Below are positions 7,144 through 15,311 of a DNA stretch of 20,080 nucleotides, piece by piece. The notes under the pieces are model-generated. The model was not told where the DNA came from, ran no database searches, and saw only the letters and a program-made list of their open reading frames with translations. Both the position numbers and the translations under genes were made by a program. Position 1 is the first letter of the stretch. The number at the start of each line of letters is the position of its first letter. Source of the stretch: an uncultured Ruminiclostridium sp. (GTDB lineage: Bacteria; Bacillota; Clostridia; Oscillospirales; Ruminococcaceae); NCBI GenBank assembly GCA_934462775.1, contig CAKSIR010000030.1:1-20080 (forward strand), written 5' to 3'.

Positions 7144-7172
7144 AATGTACCACACTTTGCAGAAAAAAGCAA
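7144..7172 (-). promoter_or_regulatory. Promoter of the cysE-cysS T-box transcript
   Basis: On the minus strand TTGCTT (7167-7172) and TACATT (7144-7149) are spaced by 17 bp. Transcription should begin near 7137, just before the T-box stem I. It lies back to back with the plus-strand promoter at 7181-7209. Confidence 0.7.
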
Positions 7173-7180
7173 GTATTTAT

Positions 7181-7209
7181 TTGACTTTTTAACGTCAATA
7201 TGCTACACT
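7181..7209 (+). promoter_or_regulatory. Promoter of the 40-residue membrane protein gene
   Basis: TTGACT (7181-7186) and TACACT (7204-7209) are separated by 17 bp. The ATG of the small gene lies 40 bp downstream, with AAAAGGAG before it. Its -35 is 8 bp from the -35 of the divergent T-box promoter. Confidence 0.7.
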
Positions 7210-7248
7210 TTTATTATAGTTTATGCAAAATGCTTAAAAGGAGTTACT

Positions 7249-7371
7249 ATGGCAAAACGTTACAACGACAAGAAAAACGACGACAAAATGAAAAGGCTTA
7301 TTGCACGCAACTGGATTATCTGCGCCGTATCATTAGGACTGGCTGTCATCTGCTACTTCTGCATCAAATGA
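7249..7371 (+). CDS. Small single-pass membrane protein, 40 residues
   Basis: The frame encodes a strongly charged N-terminus (MAKRYNDKKNDDKMKRLIAR) followed by one hydrophobic stretch, W-I-I-C-A-V-S-L-G-L-A-V-I-C-Y-F-C-I, and a final Lys. This fits a small N-in membrane protein. AAAAGGAG stands 7 nt before the ATG, and a promoter with TTGACT/TACACT lies upstream. It is the only plus-strand gene I accept here. Its last 39 bp overlap the 3' end of engB in the opposite direction. Three Cys lie in or next to the membrane segment, and its promoter is back to back with that of the cysteine operon, but a functional link is only a guess. No family is recognised. Confidence 0.65.
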   Translation: MAKRYNDKKNDDKMKRLIARNWIICAVSLGLAVICYFCIK

Positions 7372-7950
7372 TTCGGCAATATCGGTGATAATCCCGCGTA
7401 TTTCCTCCATGCCTTCCCCTGTTTCAGCCGATGCCTCAATCATGGTTATCTGATCGGCGCAGGGAATTTCGTTCATCAGCGCTTGGCGTCTTTCTGCTCG
7501 TTCTCTCTTGCTTAACTTATCCGCTTTTGTGAGAACAATGACGAATGGAATCTCGCTGTCAATAAGGAAATTTATCATCATTATGTCGTCTGCGGTAGGC
7601 TTATGCCTGAAATCAACAAGCTGAAATACAAGCTCAAGCTGTCTGTCGTCCGCAAGATAGCCCTCAATAAGCTCTGCCCAGCGGGCTTTTTCGGTTTTGG
7701 CAACCTTTGCATAACCATAGCCGGGAAGGTCAACAATGTAAATATTCTCCAGCTCGAAAAAGTTGATGGTTACCGTTTTTCCGGGAACTGCGCTGACTCT
7801 TGCAAGCTGCTTGCGGTTCATTATCTTGTTTATAAGTGAAGATTTTCCAACGTTGGAGCGTCCCGAAAACGCAATTTCAGGCCGTTCCGATTTTTTTATC
7901 TGGCTGAATTTCCCGTATGATGTGAGAAATTTTACATTGTTGAAATTCAT
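7333..7950 (-). CDS. engB: Ribosome biogenesis GTPase EngB/YsxC/YihA
   Basis: This 205-residue TRAFAC-class GTPase is needed for assembly of the large ribosomal subunit. Motifs in order are G1 G-R-S-N-V-G-K-S-S (30-38), G2 around P-G-K-T (57-60), G3 D-L-P-G (74-77), G4 T-K-A-D (141-144) and G5 near A-S-A-E. The C-terminus ends in an acidic tail, A-E-V-A-D-D-S-Q-S. The ATG at 7950 has AAAGGA upstream. It follows lon by 90 bp, matching the lonA-ysxC order known in Bacillus, and is probably co-transcribed with it. Its 3' end overlaps the convergent small membrane protein gene by 39 bp. Confidence 0.96.
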   Translation of the reverse strand: MNFNNVKFLTSYGKFSQIKKSERPEIAFSGRSNVGKSSLINKIMNRKQLARVSAVPGKTVTINFFELENIYIVDLPGYGYAKVAKTEKARWAELIEGYLADDRQLELVFQLVDFRHKPTADDIMMINFLIDSEIPFVIVLTKADKLSKRERAERRQALMNEIPCADQITMIEASAETGEGMEEIRGIITDIAESFDAEVADDSQS

Positions 7951-8020
7951 TCGGTTTCCTTTCTCAAAGGAACAGGCATTGCAAATATTGCTTTACAATG
8001 CCTTTATCCATTCATATCTT

Positions 8021-8042
8021 TCCCCGTTTTCGGGGATTTTTT
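8021..8042 (+). terminator. Plus-strand intrinsic terminator between engB and lon
   Basis: TCCCCG (8021-8026) and CGGGGA (8031-8036) form a 6-bp GC-rich stem with a TTTT loop, followed by six T (8037-8042). It has a U-tract only for rightward transcription and touches the lon stop codon. The only rightward promoter I see is at 7181-7209, so it may end a transcript that runs antisense through engB. In the leftward transcript it is a plain hairpin between lon and engB. Confidence 0.55.
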
Positions 8043-10470
8043 AGTTTACGGTAAGATTTTTCGGCGTTCCGCCGCGCTTTTTTGTGGGGATTGCAGCCGC
8101 CTTTTTATCAGCGGAATCGGTTTCTCTTTCCAGCTTTGCCTCGCAGGGCTTAACAAGAGCTGTGTCAAGCACGGTTGTAATATTTTCGGCAATAACGAAC
8201 TTTACGTTATCGGTAACTACCTTTTCGCATTCAGCAAGGTCAGGCTCGTTTTCTTTCGGTATGCAAACCGTCTTTACTCCTGCCTTATAAGCAGCCATAG
8301 TCTTTTCCTTAAGTCCGCCGATTGGCAGAACCTTGCCGTGTAAGGTAATTTCGCCTGTCATTGCAACCTCGCGTTTAACGGCAATTCCCGACAGAGCCGA
8401 AACAAGAGCGGTCGTCATTGTTACGCCTGCGGAAGGACCGTCCTTCGGAACAGCGCCCTCGGGAGCGTGGATATGTATATCCTTGTTTTTATAAAAATCG
8501 GAATCTATGCCGTATCTGGAAGCAAGACTGCGCACAAGGCTTACTGCGATTTTTGCAGACTCCTTCATAACATCGCCGAGAGAACCTGTAATCTCAATCT
8601 TGCCCGTTCCGTCAAGAACCAGCACTTCAAGAGGCATAATAACGCCGCCTACCGCCGTCCATGCAAGACCGTTCACAATGCCGACCTCGTCTTCCTTCGC
8701 AATAAGCTCAGGCTGGAACTTCTTTATGCCTAAATATTCCTCTAAATTCTTTTCGGTAACAGTTACTTTCTTTTCGCCGTCAATAAGCTTTCTTGCAGCC
8801 TTTCTGCATATCTCGCCTATTTTCTGCTCAAGCTTGCGGACGCCTGCTTCTCTTGTGTAATTGTCGATTACGCCGTAAAGAGCGCCGTCTGCAATTCTGA
8901 CTGTGGAGGATGATTCGCCGTGCTTTTTGAGCTGCTTCGGAACAAGATGTTTTTTTGCAATATTGAACTTTTCCTCGCGTGTATAGCTGCCAAGCTCAAT
9001 TATTTCCATACGGTCGAGAAGCGGCGCGGGAATTGTATCGGTAGTGTTTGCGGTTGTAATGAACAGCACCTTGCTCAGGTCTATCGGAATTTCAAAGTAG
9101 TGGTCGGTAAACGTTGTGTTCTGCTCAGGGTCAAGAACCTCAAGCATTGCGGAGCTTGGATCGCCCTTGTAGTCGCTGCCCATCTTGTCGATTTCGTCAA
9201 GGAGAATGACAGGATTCATGGACTTTGCCTGCTTGAGCGCGTTTACAACTCGTCCGGGCATAGCGCCTATGTATGTCTTTCGGTGTCCTCTGATTTCAGC
9301 CTCATCATGAACGCCGCCTAAAGAAATTCTGGCATACTTTCTTCCGAGGGACGCTGCAATCGACTTGCCGACAGAGGTTTTACCGACGCCGGGAGGTCCC
9401 ACAAGACAGATAATCTGTCCCTTTATATCAGGATTCAGCGCGCGCACCGCAATTGTTTCGAGGATACGCTCCTTGACCTTTTTCAGTCCGTAATGATCCT
9501 TGTCAAGCTGCTTCTGCGCCTTTGTCAGATCTGTTTTATCCTTTGTGCAGACATTCCACGGCATTTCGAGAATCGAATCAAGATATGTGCGGATAACGCC
9601 GTATTCCTGCGAGGACTGGGATACCTTGAACAGCTTTTCAGCCTCTCTGAACAGTTTTTCCTCCGTATCCTCGTCAAAGCCTATGGCGTCAATCTTGTCC
9701 ATGTATTCATAGGCTTCTTCCTGCGGGTCCTCCTCGTTGCCAAGCTGCCTTGAAATTATTCTCATCTGCTCGCGGAGATAGTATTCGCGCTGGTTTTTGT
9801 CCAGTGAATCACGAACCTGATCGTGTATCTGCATTTCAAGCTGCATTATCTTTGTTTCGCTTGCCAAAATTGACATAAGCTCTTCAACGCGCTTTTTAGT
9901 GCCGTTTATTTCAAGCAGCTTCTGCTTGTCCTCAACCTTGAGGTACACGTTGAACACAATCAGGTCGAACAGCTTGTTGATGTCCTTTTCCGACATAATG
10001 CTTTCCACAAGCTCAGGCGGCATTTTCGGCGCAAGACTGCTGTACTCGTTAAACATACCGACTAACATTCTGCACAGCGCGTCCTGCTCGCTTTCACTGA
10101 TTTTGTCGGAACGCTTCGGAGTCACGGGCGCAATATCAAACAGGAAATAATCCTCGTTTTGCACAATTTCCACAAACTCCGCCTTATAAAGACCCTCGAC
10201 AAGCACTCTTGTTGTGCCGTCGGGAGTTTTCAGAATCTGCCTTATCTCTGCCACAACGCCTGTTTTATATATATCATTTACACCGGGTTCTGCAACCGCT
10301 GAATCCCTCTGAGCAACAAGAAAAATCTTCCTATCGCCCTCTGCCGCAGCCTTCAGTGCGTTTATGGACTTTGTTCTTCCCACATCGAAATGCAGTATCA
10401 TTCCGGGAAATATAACCAGTCCGCGCAGTGTAAGCGCAGGCATCTGAATAATGTTTTCAATTTTCTTCAT
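8041..10470 (-). CDS. lon: ATP-dependent Lon protease
   Basis: The 809-residue protein has the LonA layout. The N-terminal substrate-binding domain and coiled coil cover ~1-305. The AAA+ module has Walker [10 protein letters not shown] (358-366), Walker B V-I-L-L-D-E-I (421-427) and a sensor/Arg region with L-L-D-R-M. The Ser-Lys protease domain has Ser680 (P-K-D-G-P-S-A-G) and Lys723 (G-G-L-K-E-K). It degrades misfolded and regulatory proteins in the cytosol. I start at the ATG at 10468-10470 ([13 protein letters not shown]), which has AAAGGA upstream. An upstream in-frame ATG at 10605 would lie before the promoter. No CIRCE or CtsR site was seen near the promoter. Confidence 0.97.
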   Translation of the reverse strand: MKKIENIIQMPALTLRGLVIFPGMILHFDVGRTKSINALKAAAEGDRKIFLVAQRDSAVAEPGVNDIYKTGVVAEIRQILKTPDGTTRVLVEGLYKAEFVEIVQNEDYFLFDIAPVTPKRSDKISESEQDALCRMLVGMFNEYSSLAPKMPPELVESIMSEKDINKLFDLIVFNVYLKVEDKQKLLEINGTKKRVEELMSILASETKIMQLEMQIHDQVRDSLDKNQREYYLREQMRIISRQLGNEEDPQEEAYEYMDKIDAIGFDEDTEEKLFREAEKLFKVSQSSQEYGVIRTYLDSILEMPWNVCTKDKTDLTKAQKQLDKDHYGLKKVKERILETIAVRALNPDIKGQIICLVGPPGVGKTSVGKSIAASLGRKYARISLGGVHDEAEIRGHRKTYIGAMPGRVVNALKQAKSMNPVILLDEIDKMGSDYKGDPSSAMLEVLDPEQNTTFTDHYFEIPIDLSKVLFITTANTTDTIPAPLLDRMEIIELGSYTREEKFNIAKKHLVPKQLKKHGESSSTVRIADGALYGVIDNYTREAGVRKLEQKIGEICRKAARKLIDGEKKVTVTEKNLEEYLGIKKFQPELIAKEDEVGIVNGLAWTAVGGVIMPLEVLVLDGTGKIEITGSLGDVMKESAKIAVSLVRSLASRYGIDSDFYKNKDIHIHAPEGAVPKDGPSAGVTMTTALVSALSGIAVKREVAMTGEITLHGKVLPIGGLKEKTMAAYKAGVKTVCIPKENEPDLAECEKVVTDNVKFVIAENITTVLDTALVKPCEAKLERETDSADKKAAAIPTKKRGGTPKNLTVN

Positions 10471-10513
10471 TAGTTGTTCCTTTATCCGTAGGGGGTTATA
10501 TTTATACCATTTT

Positions 10514-10542
10514 ATTATACAACATATTGCAGATTTTTGCAA
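10514..10542 (-). promoter_or_regulatory. Promoter of lon-engB
   Basis: TTGCAA (10537-10542) and TATAAT (10514-10519) are 17 bp apart on the minus strand. The -10 is 43 bp upstream of the lon ATG at 10470. This placement rules out the longer lon reading frame starting at 10605. Confidence 0.85.
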
Positions 10543-10652
10543 GTGCCTTTTATTGCCGCTGTTTCGGTTATTGTAAAATAGCAACAGAATCGTAACCGTC
10601 AGCAAAAATAGCAGCTCTCAGGCAGAGCCAAACTATATCAATTTGATAAAGC

Positions 10653-10692
10653 AAATGCCGAAAACCCGCATAAAAACTGGCTTTCGGCATTT
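10653..10692. terminator. Bidirectional terminator-like hairpin upstream of lon
   Basis: AAATGCCGAAA (10653-10663) pairs perfectly with TTTCGGCATTT (10682-10692), an 11-bp stem enclosing 18 nt. U residues follow on both strands: UUU then GCUUU leftward, and UUUU rightward if the stem end is counted. It probably ends transcripts of the lipoprotein gene at 10819-11715 before the lon promoter. Confidence 0.5.
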
Positions 10693-10722
10693 TAATCCGC
10701 TGCTCAGGCTCAGCCGCTGCAT

Positions 10723-10766
10723 ATTCAAACAATCCTCAGCGATTGTCTGCCGAGGATTGTTTGAAT
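10723..10766. repeat. Long perfect inverted repeat (15-bp arms) in the lon-lipoprotein gap
   Basis: The arms ATTCAAACAATCCTC (10723-10737) and GAGGATTGTTTGAAT (10752-10766) are exact reverse complements around 14 nt. No U-tract follows on the minus strand, and only TTAT follows on the plus strand. It lies 53 bp after the lipoprotein stop. The 348-bp gap 10471-10818 holds no gene I can support, only the lon promoter and these two hairpins. Confidence 0.6.
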
Positions 10767-10818
10767 TTATAACTTAACGTCTGAATCTGAAACTAACAAG
10801 ACGATTTTAAAAAAAGAG

Positions 10819-11715
10819 TCAAAACAACTCGACGCTCCTGTTCCATTCGTCATTTGCCTTTTCAAATGTGCATATTACATCAATCGGTTTCAGACTGTCA
10901 TCGCTGACATTTCCGACTGATGTTTTGATTACGATTTTATCCTCGGCTTCGGAAACAAGATACATTGGGTAAAGCTGATACCAATCATCGTGATAAAGCG
11001 TAGTTCCGTTGCTTTCGTAATTTATGTCGACAAGCAGCTCGGTATCTATCCCGTATTCTCGTGCAATTTCGTAAATTCTGAATATACTCAGGAAATTATC
11101 CGCCGGTTCATTGATAGGTTCATCGGTTTTTTTCAGGGTATATACAACAGGCAAAGCTGAATATTCTCCGTTTTCATTTCGCGACCACAACGGCGAGGTC
11201 ATATCACCCCATGCCATGTAAATCGCATCAGGCTCGTTAGGATTTATCCAGATTACTGCACTGCCGCTGTCGCTTCCAATCATAAAAGCTAAAGCGTGAG
11301 CGCCCGTTTCGTAAAATCCGCTAAACATTCGAATACCCGTTTCAGTCATGATAAACGACTTCTCGGTGTCGTCAATAACAAGGCGCTTCTGTTCGGGATA
11401 TTCGGGAAAGCGGAAGCTGCCCTCCCATGTGCCAAAAAAATATTTCCGAAACAGCTCGTAATCGTCCGATGACTTCCATGCGGTTTGGTCTATACAATAA
11501 GCTCCGTCCTCGTTTGCACGGCAATTCAGAAGCGACAGCGCAGACTCCTCGCCGCTGAATGAGGCGGCTTGGTCTGCTTCTTCCGCCGCAGTGGTATCGC
11601 TGCTTTCTGCTGCATGAGGGGTCGTTTGTACATTACTTTCATCAGAAACGTTTTCGCAGCCGGCGGCTGAAAACAAAACAACTGACGTCAGAACCGCTGC
11701 TAAAAATTTTTTCAT
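10819..11715 (-). CDS. Uncharacterised lipoprotein, 298 residues
   Basis: The N-terminus MKKFLAAVLTSVVLFSAAGC is a lipoprotein signal ending in A-G-C. A Ser/Thr/Ala/Glu-rich spacer of about 40 residues follows. The rest (~60-298) is a mixed alpha/beta secreted domain with many aromatic and acidic residues, for example F-F-G-T-W-E-G-S-F and W-I-N-P-N-E-P-D-A-I-Y. The F-x-G-T-W-E-G opening resembles beta-barrel or lipocalin-like ligand-binding folds, but this is only a resemblance. I begin at the ATG at 11713-11715, which has AAAGGACGG at good spacing; an ATG at 11739 lacks one. It has its own near-consensus promoter and is not clearly part of a neighbouring operon. No function is assigned. Confidence 0.8.
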   Translation of the reverse strand: MKKFLAAVLTSVVLFSAAGCENVSDESNVQTTPHAAESSDTTAAEEADQAASFSGEESALSLLNCRANEDGAYCIDQTAWKSSDDYELFRKYFFGTWEGSFRFPEYPEQKRLVIDDTEKSFIMTETGIRMFSGFYETGAHALAFMIGSDSGSAVIWINPNEPDAIYMAWGDMTSPLWSRNENGEYSALPVVYTLKKTDEPINEPADNFLSIFRIYEIAREYGIDTELLVDINYESNGTTLYHDDWYQLYPMYLVSEAEDKIVIKTSVGNVSDDSLKPIDVICTFEKANDEWNRSVELF

Positions 11716-11766
11716 AATGATAACCGTCCTTTCAGACATATTGAAATTGATGTGTTCTTTATACTA

Positions 11767-11796
11767 ATTATACAATATCTGCGGACGTTTTGTCAA
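11767..11796 (-). promoter_or_regulatory. Promoter of the 298-residue lipoprotein gene
   Basis: A perfect TTGACA (11791-11796) and a perfect TATAAT (11767-11772) are separated by 18 bp on the minus strand. The -10 is 51 bp upstream of the ATG at 11715. Confidence 0.85.
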
Positions 11797-11869
11797 TAGG
11801 CTGCTATTACAAAACGTTTATACCGGGATAGGTGAAAGCTGCATTTTGATGTTCAGACAGCTATAGCTT

Positions 11870-12418
11870 TTAGTTTACCATATCGGCAATTTCCTTGCCG
11901 AACTGCTCTGAGAAGTACTTCCGGAGAGCCTCGACATCGGACTTGGTTCTTTCGTTAGCGCCGTCGTATCTGCCTGAATCCTTTGAGCTTTGTGTGGAGT
12001 CGTTGCGGTCGCTGTCCTCAATTTTGGAAACTTCGCCTTTTTCGAGGTCAAATGTGTAATAGAAGCCTGTTCCCATCATTGAAACAAAGTAATATTCTTC
12101 AACAGTGTTTGTGTTAAAATCAAAGGTGTAGTATTCAACCGTTTCATTTCCGTCAAGGTCGGTCTTTACAAACTTTACCGTCTTTGCTGATGGATCAGCT
12201 GTTATTTTAAGACCTGCACCTTCAAAAGGTGAGTTTTCGGTATCAAGGTATGTAAGCACGCCGCCTTCTTCTGTAAATTCAGGCGTCTTGCTTTCTGCTG
12301 CCTCGGCTGCCGTTGCTGCTGCGTCTGCTGCGGTTGTTGCTGCGGCATTTCCGTTTGAGCAGGCTGTTGCTGCTACCGCCATAATAAATGCCATTGCTGC
12401 GATTAAGATTTTTTTCAT
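11870..12418 (-). CDS. Small uncharacterised lipoprotein after the chelatase genes
   Basis: The 182-residue protein starts with a signal peptide ending A-A-T-A-C (Cys20). An Ala/Thr-rich spacer follows (~24-44). A beta-rich domain with repeated aromatic strands, such as E-Y-Y-T-F-D-F and G-F-Y-Y-T-F-D-L, comes next, and the C-terminus is a charged helical segment. A full AGGAGG precedes the ATG. It starts 32 bp after the stop of the BchD-like gene and no separate promoter is seen, so it may be the last gene of the chelatase operon. A hairpin at 12442-12462 may reduce read-through. Function is unknown. A surface ligand-binding role next to the importer is possible but unproven. Confidence 0.8.
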   Translation of the reverse strand: MKKILIAAMAFIMAVAATACSNGNAAATTAADAAATAAEAAESKTPEFTEEGGVLTYLDTENSPFEGAGLKITADPSAKTVKFVKTDLDGNETVEYYTFDFNTNTVEEYYFVSMMGTGFYYTFDLEKGEVSKIEDSDRNDSTQSSKDSGRYDGANERTKSDVEALRKYFSEQFGKEIADMVN

Positions 12419-12441
12419 TTTAGTTTCCTCCTGTTTTATAT

Positions 12442-12462
12442 ATAAACGCTCTATGCGTTTAT
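12442..12462 (-). other. Hairpin spanning the stop codon of the BchD-like gene
   Basis: ATAAACGC (12442-12449) and GCGTTTAT (12455-12462) form a perfect 8-bp stem with a 5-nt loop that includes the TAG stop. AUAUAAAAC follows in the transcript rather than a U-tract. It may be a processing or attenuation point before the lipoprotein gene. Confidence 0.4.
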
Positions 12463-14289
12463 TTCCTTTAAAAATTCTCTTACGTTTTCCTCGACGCCCT
12501 GCCGCGAAATATCGTCAAGCTTTATATATTGCGAATTCATTATTTCCGCCAGCTTTTTTGCAAAACCGAATCTGATATAACCGTTTTCGGTGTCGAGCAG
12601 CATTGTGTTTACGCTGTCAGCTGCAATGCTTTTGGCAACGCATACTGCGTCCTCGAAGGAATCTCCGCTCATAAGCGGAATATTTGCCTTGCCGTCAGAT
12701 ATAAGCACCATGTACTGTACCGCATCGGGATTTCGTATCCGCTCGGCCTTCAGCATTTGCTGCGCTGTGTACAAGCCGTGAGCGAGGGGCGTTTTGCCGC
12801 CTGTGGGCAGGTTCTTCATGCACTTTTGTGCAAGTTCGGGGCTGCCTGTTATATTGAGCAGCACCTGCGCTCCCTGCCCTCTGAAGGCAACAACTCCAAC
12901 CTTGTCGCGCTTCTGATACGCCTCGGAAAGCAGTCCCTTTACAGCGCCTTTTACAGCGCCCATACGCCTTTTTGCTCCCATTGAGCCGCTGGCGTCAACC
13001 ACAAACAGTATAGTTGCGCCTGTTCGTTTTTCACGCTGCTTCTCTCTGAAGTCGCTTGGCTTTACCTGTATTTTCATGCAGCCTTCAGAGCGTCTTTCGA
13101 ACTGATTTAACGCAGCCGTACAAAGCGTGGGAACAATGGCAATATCGTTTGTCTTTCCTTTCGGGATAACGCTTCTGATATATCTGCCCGTCCGCTCGCT
13201 CGTCACAGATTTATTCCGTTTGCCGCTGCCTGATTTTCCCTTGTTCTTGGCTGAATTTTCGATTGACAATTCAGTTTCTTCGCTCGGTGATTCGGTTTGT
13301 TCGCGGCTGCCTGCGTCGGAGGTGCCGTCGGAATCAGACCTTGTTTCATCTGACGATTCCGCGTCAGCCTGATTTTCCTCCTGACTGTCATCGCTTCGGT
13401 CGTCGGCGTTTTCCTGCTGAACCTCCTCAAATTGAGGCGCGTTTTTCATTCGGTGGGGCAGAACAAATTCCGCAGCCGTTTTCACATCGTCTGCGCTGAC
13501 AGCTGTATCACCGCGCAGCGCACACAACGCCCGCGCCGTTTCCGCAAGTATTATTTCGCAGCGATTGCCGTCACAGCCCGCCTGTGCAGCGGTTAGCGCA
13601 ATCAGCTCAAACATCTCCCGCGAAATTTCAGCACCCGGCAAAAGCTCTTTGGCTGCCTGTATTTCATCGGCTGTTTTTTGCTGTTCGTCTTTATACCGCT
13701 CGCTGAATTTCTCGGGGTCTTCCTCAAAGGCAAGCCGCCTGCGGATTATTTCTGTGCGGATTCCTATGTCGGTTTCCGCCGTCATATTCACAAACAACCC
13801 GAACCTGTCAAGCAGCTGGGGGCAAAGAAAGCCCTCCTCGGGATTCATTGAGCCGATTGGGATACAGCGGCACTTATGGCGGTACGAAATACCGTCGCGC
13901 TCAACTATATTTTCCCCTGTGGAAATCACCTGGGACAGTATCCCCGCTATGCCCGAATTAAGCAGATTTACCTCGTCAATGTAGATAAAATTATCATCTG
14001 CGTCGGCAAGCAGTCCTTTTTCAAACCTGCAGCCGCCGTTATTCACTGCGTCCGACAAATCAAGAGTGCCTACCAGTCTGTCCTCCGTCACGTTCAGCGG
14101 GATTTCAACAATGCTGCCCTTTCCGACAATGTCGGCAAGAGAACGGACGAGAGTTGATTTTGCAGTCCCTTTTTCTCCCGAAATAAGCACGCCGCATATC
14201 CGCGGATTTACCGCATTAAGCTTTAGAGCAAGCTTCAGCCTTTCCTGTCCGCACACGGCGGAAAACGGGAATACGCGCCCTGCTCTCAT
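12451..14289 (-). CDS. BchD/ChlD-type chelatase subunit (AAA+ and VWA domains)
   Basis: The 612-residue protein has an AAA+ domain, with Walker [11 protein letters not shown] (37-46), Walker B F-I-Y-I-D-E-V (101-107) and L-L-D-R-F-G (159-164). An acidic Ser/Glu/Asp linker covers ~288-345 and a basic stretch ~349-370. A VWA domain follows with a complete MIDAS: D432-x-S434-x-S436, Thr500 and Asp532. This is the D-subunit layout of magnesium/cobalt chelatases. With BchI it forms the ATPase motor that drives the large catalytic subunit. Its ATG overlaps the bchI stop by 4 bp (ATGA), indicating translational coupling. Many D subunits have a degenerate AAA site, but here Walker A and B look intact. 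Confidence 0.92.
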   Translation of the reverse strand: MRAGRVFPFSAVCGQERLKLALKLNAVNPRICGVLISGEKGTAKSTLVRSLADIVGKGSIVEIPLNVTEDRLVGTLDLSDAVNNGGCRFEKGLLADADDNFIYIDEVNLLNSGIAGILSQVISTGENIVERDGISYRHKCRCIPIGSMNPEEGFLCPQLLDRFGLFVNMTAETDIGIRTEIIRRRLAFEEDPEKFSERYKDEQQKTADEIQAAKELLPGAEISREMFELIALTAAQAGCDGNRCEIILAETARALCALRGDTAVSADDVKTAAEFVLPHRMKNAPQFEEVQQENADDRSDDSQEENQADAESSDETRSDSDGTSDAGSREQTESPSEETELSIENSAKNKGKSGSGKRNKSVTSERTGRYIRSVIPKGKTNDIAIVPTLCTAALNQFERRSEGCMKIQVKPSDFREKQREKRTGATILFVVDASGSMGAKRRMGAVKGAVKGLLSEAYQKRDKVGVVAFRGQGAQVLLNITGSPELAQKCMKNLPTGGKTPLAHGLYTAQQMLKAERIRNPDAVQYMVLISDGKANIPLMSGDSFEDAVCVAKSIAADSVNTMLLDTENGYIRFGFAKKLAEIMNSQYIKLDDISRQGVEENVREFLKEINA

Positions 14290-15311
14290 TCTCCGTCACA
14301 GCTTTCAATACGCTCAAGCACTTCGTCCATATCGAGGCGCTGTTCCTCGAACGGACGGCGGCGCATACGGTGCGGAAGTACAAATTCCGCTGCGGTTTTC
14401 ATGTCCGCCTTGGCAACGCTGCTTCTTCCCTCAAACGCCGCATTGGCAACGGCGGTCTTTATCATGGCGATGTCGGCTCTGTGTCCGTCAACGCCAAGTG
14501 AAACCGATATTTCCGCCGCAAGCGTCAGCATATCGTCCGAGTATGTCACATTTTTCAGCATACGGCTTGCGTTTTCGATTTTGCCGCGCAGCTTGTGCTG
14601 TTCCTCCTGCCACTTTTCTGCAAAACTGTCGGGATCCTTTTCAAATTCAAGGTAGCGTTTCACGACCTCGATACGCTTTTCAACGTCGGTTTCACCCTTA
14701 ACCTCAACCACCAATCCGAATCTGTCCAGCAGCTGCGGCCTTAAGTCGCCCTCCTCGGGATTCATTGTTCCCACAAGCACAAAACGGGCAGGGTGGGAAT
14801 ATGAAACGCCCTCTCTTTCAACTGAGTTTACGCCCATTGCCGCTGAGTCGAGAATAACGTCGACAACATGGTCATCAAGCAGATTTATTTCATCAATGTA
14901 AAGTATGTTGCGGTTTGCCTCGGCGAGGATTCCCGGTTCAAACTTCTTTTCACCGCAGGTTAGGGCGTGTTCAATGTCGAGAGTACCCACAACTCGGTCC
15001 TCCGTTGCGCTGACAGGAAGATTTATTACCCTCATTCTTCCCTCAACCGTTTCATAGCTATCCTTGCTGCGGCATTCGTCGCACTGAAAACTGCGGTCGT
15101 CGGGATCGCAGGAAAAGTGGCAGCCCTTTACCTCGCGCCTTGACGGCAGCACCTCTGTAAGGGCGCGTACTGCTGTTGATTTTGCAGTTCCCTTTTCCCC
15201 CTTGATCAGCACTCCGCCAAGCTTCGGATTTATAAGGTTTAGTATCAGCGCCCGCTTCATTTTTTCCTGTCCCACAATGGCGGCAAATGGATAGCAAGCT
15301 TTTTTGTTCAT
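14286..15311 (-). CDS. BchI/ChlI-type AAA+ chelatase ATPase subunit
   Basis: The 341-residue AAA+ protein has Walker [10 protein letters not shown] (38-46), Walker [10 protein letters not shown] (137-145), G-T-M-N-P-E-E-G, and L-L-D-R-F-G with the arginine finger. These are standard for the I subunit, which hydrolyses ATP and remodels the D subunit and the large subunit. An insert after Walker A holds four Cys (64, 68, 77, 80) in C-x3-C-x8-C-x2-C spacing, which could bind zinc or another metal. I start at the ATG at 15309-15311, which overlaps the TGA of the upstream gene by one base; a TTG one codon earlier is possible. GAGGGTG lies upstream. Confidence 0.93.
   Translation of the reverse strand: MNKKACYPFAAIVGQEKMKRALILNLINPKLGGVLIKGEKGTAKSTAVRALTEVLPSRREVKGCHFSCDPDDRSFQCDECRSKDSYETVEGRMRVINLPVSATEDRVVGTLDIEHALTCGEKKFEPGILAEANRNILYIDEINLLDDHVVDVILDSAAMGVNSVEREGVSYSHPARFVLVGTMNPEEGDLRPQLLDRFGLVVEVKGETDVEKRIEVVKRYLEFEKDPDSFAEKWQEEQHKLRGKIENASRMLKNVTYSDDMLTLAAEISVSLGVDGHRADIAMIKTAVANAAFEGRSSVAKADMKTAAEFVLPHRMRRRPFEEQRLDMDEVLERIESCDGE

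Noticed and set aside
7200..7388. Plus-strand frame of 62 codons over the small membrane protein
   Set aside because: It is in another frame, its ATG lies inside the promoter region without a ribosome binding site, and the 40-codon frame at 7249 has proper signals and membrane-protein character.
10471..10560. Heat-shock operators (CIRCE, CtsR) before lon
   Set aside because: Looked for around the promoter. No TTAGCACTC/GAGTGCTAA pair or repeated GTCAAA heptads were found.
10471..10605. N-terminal extension of lon by 45 residues
   Set aside because: The upstream ATG lies before the near-consensus promoter at 10514-10542. The conserved Lon N-terminus and a ribosome binding site fit the ATG at 10470.
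12288..12575. Alanine-rich plus-strand frame opposite the small lipoprotein
   Set aside because: It is a shadow of the Ala/Thr-rich spacer on the other strand and has no promoter or ribosome binding site.
13203..13430. Minus- and plus-strand frames in the BchD-like linker
   Set aside because: They are shadows created by the low-complexity acidic linker.
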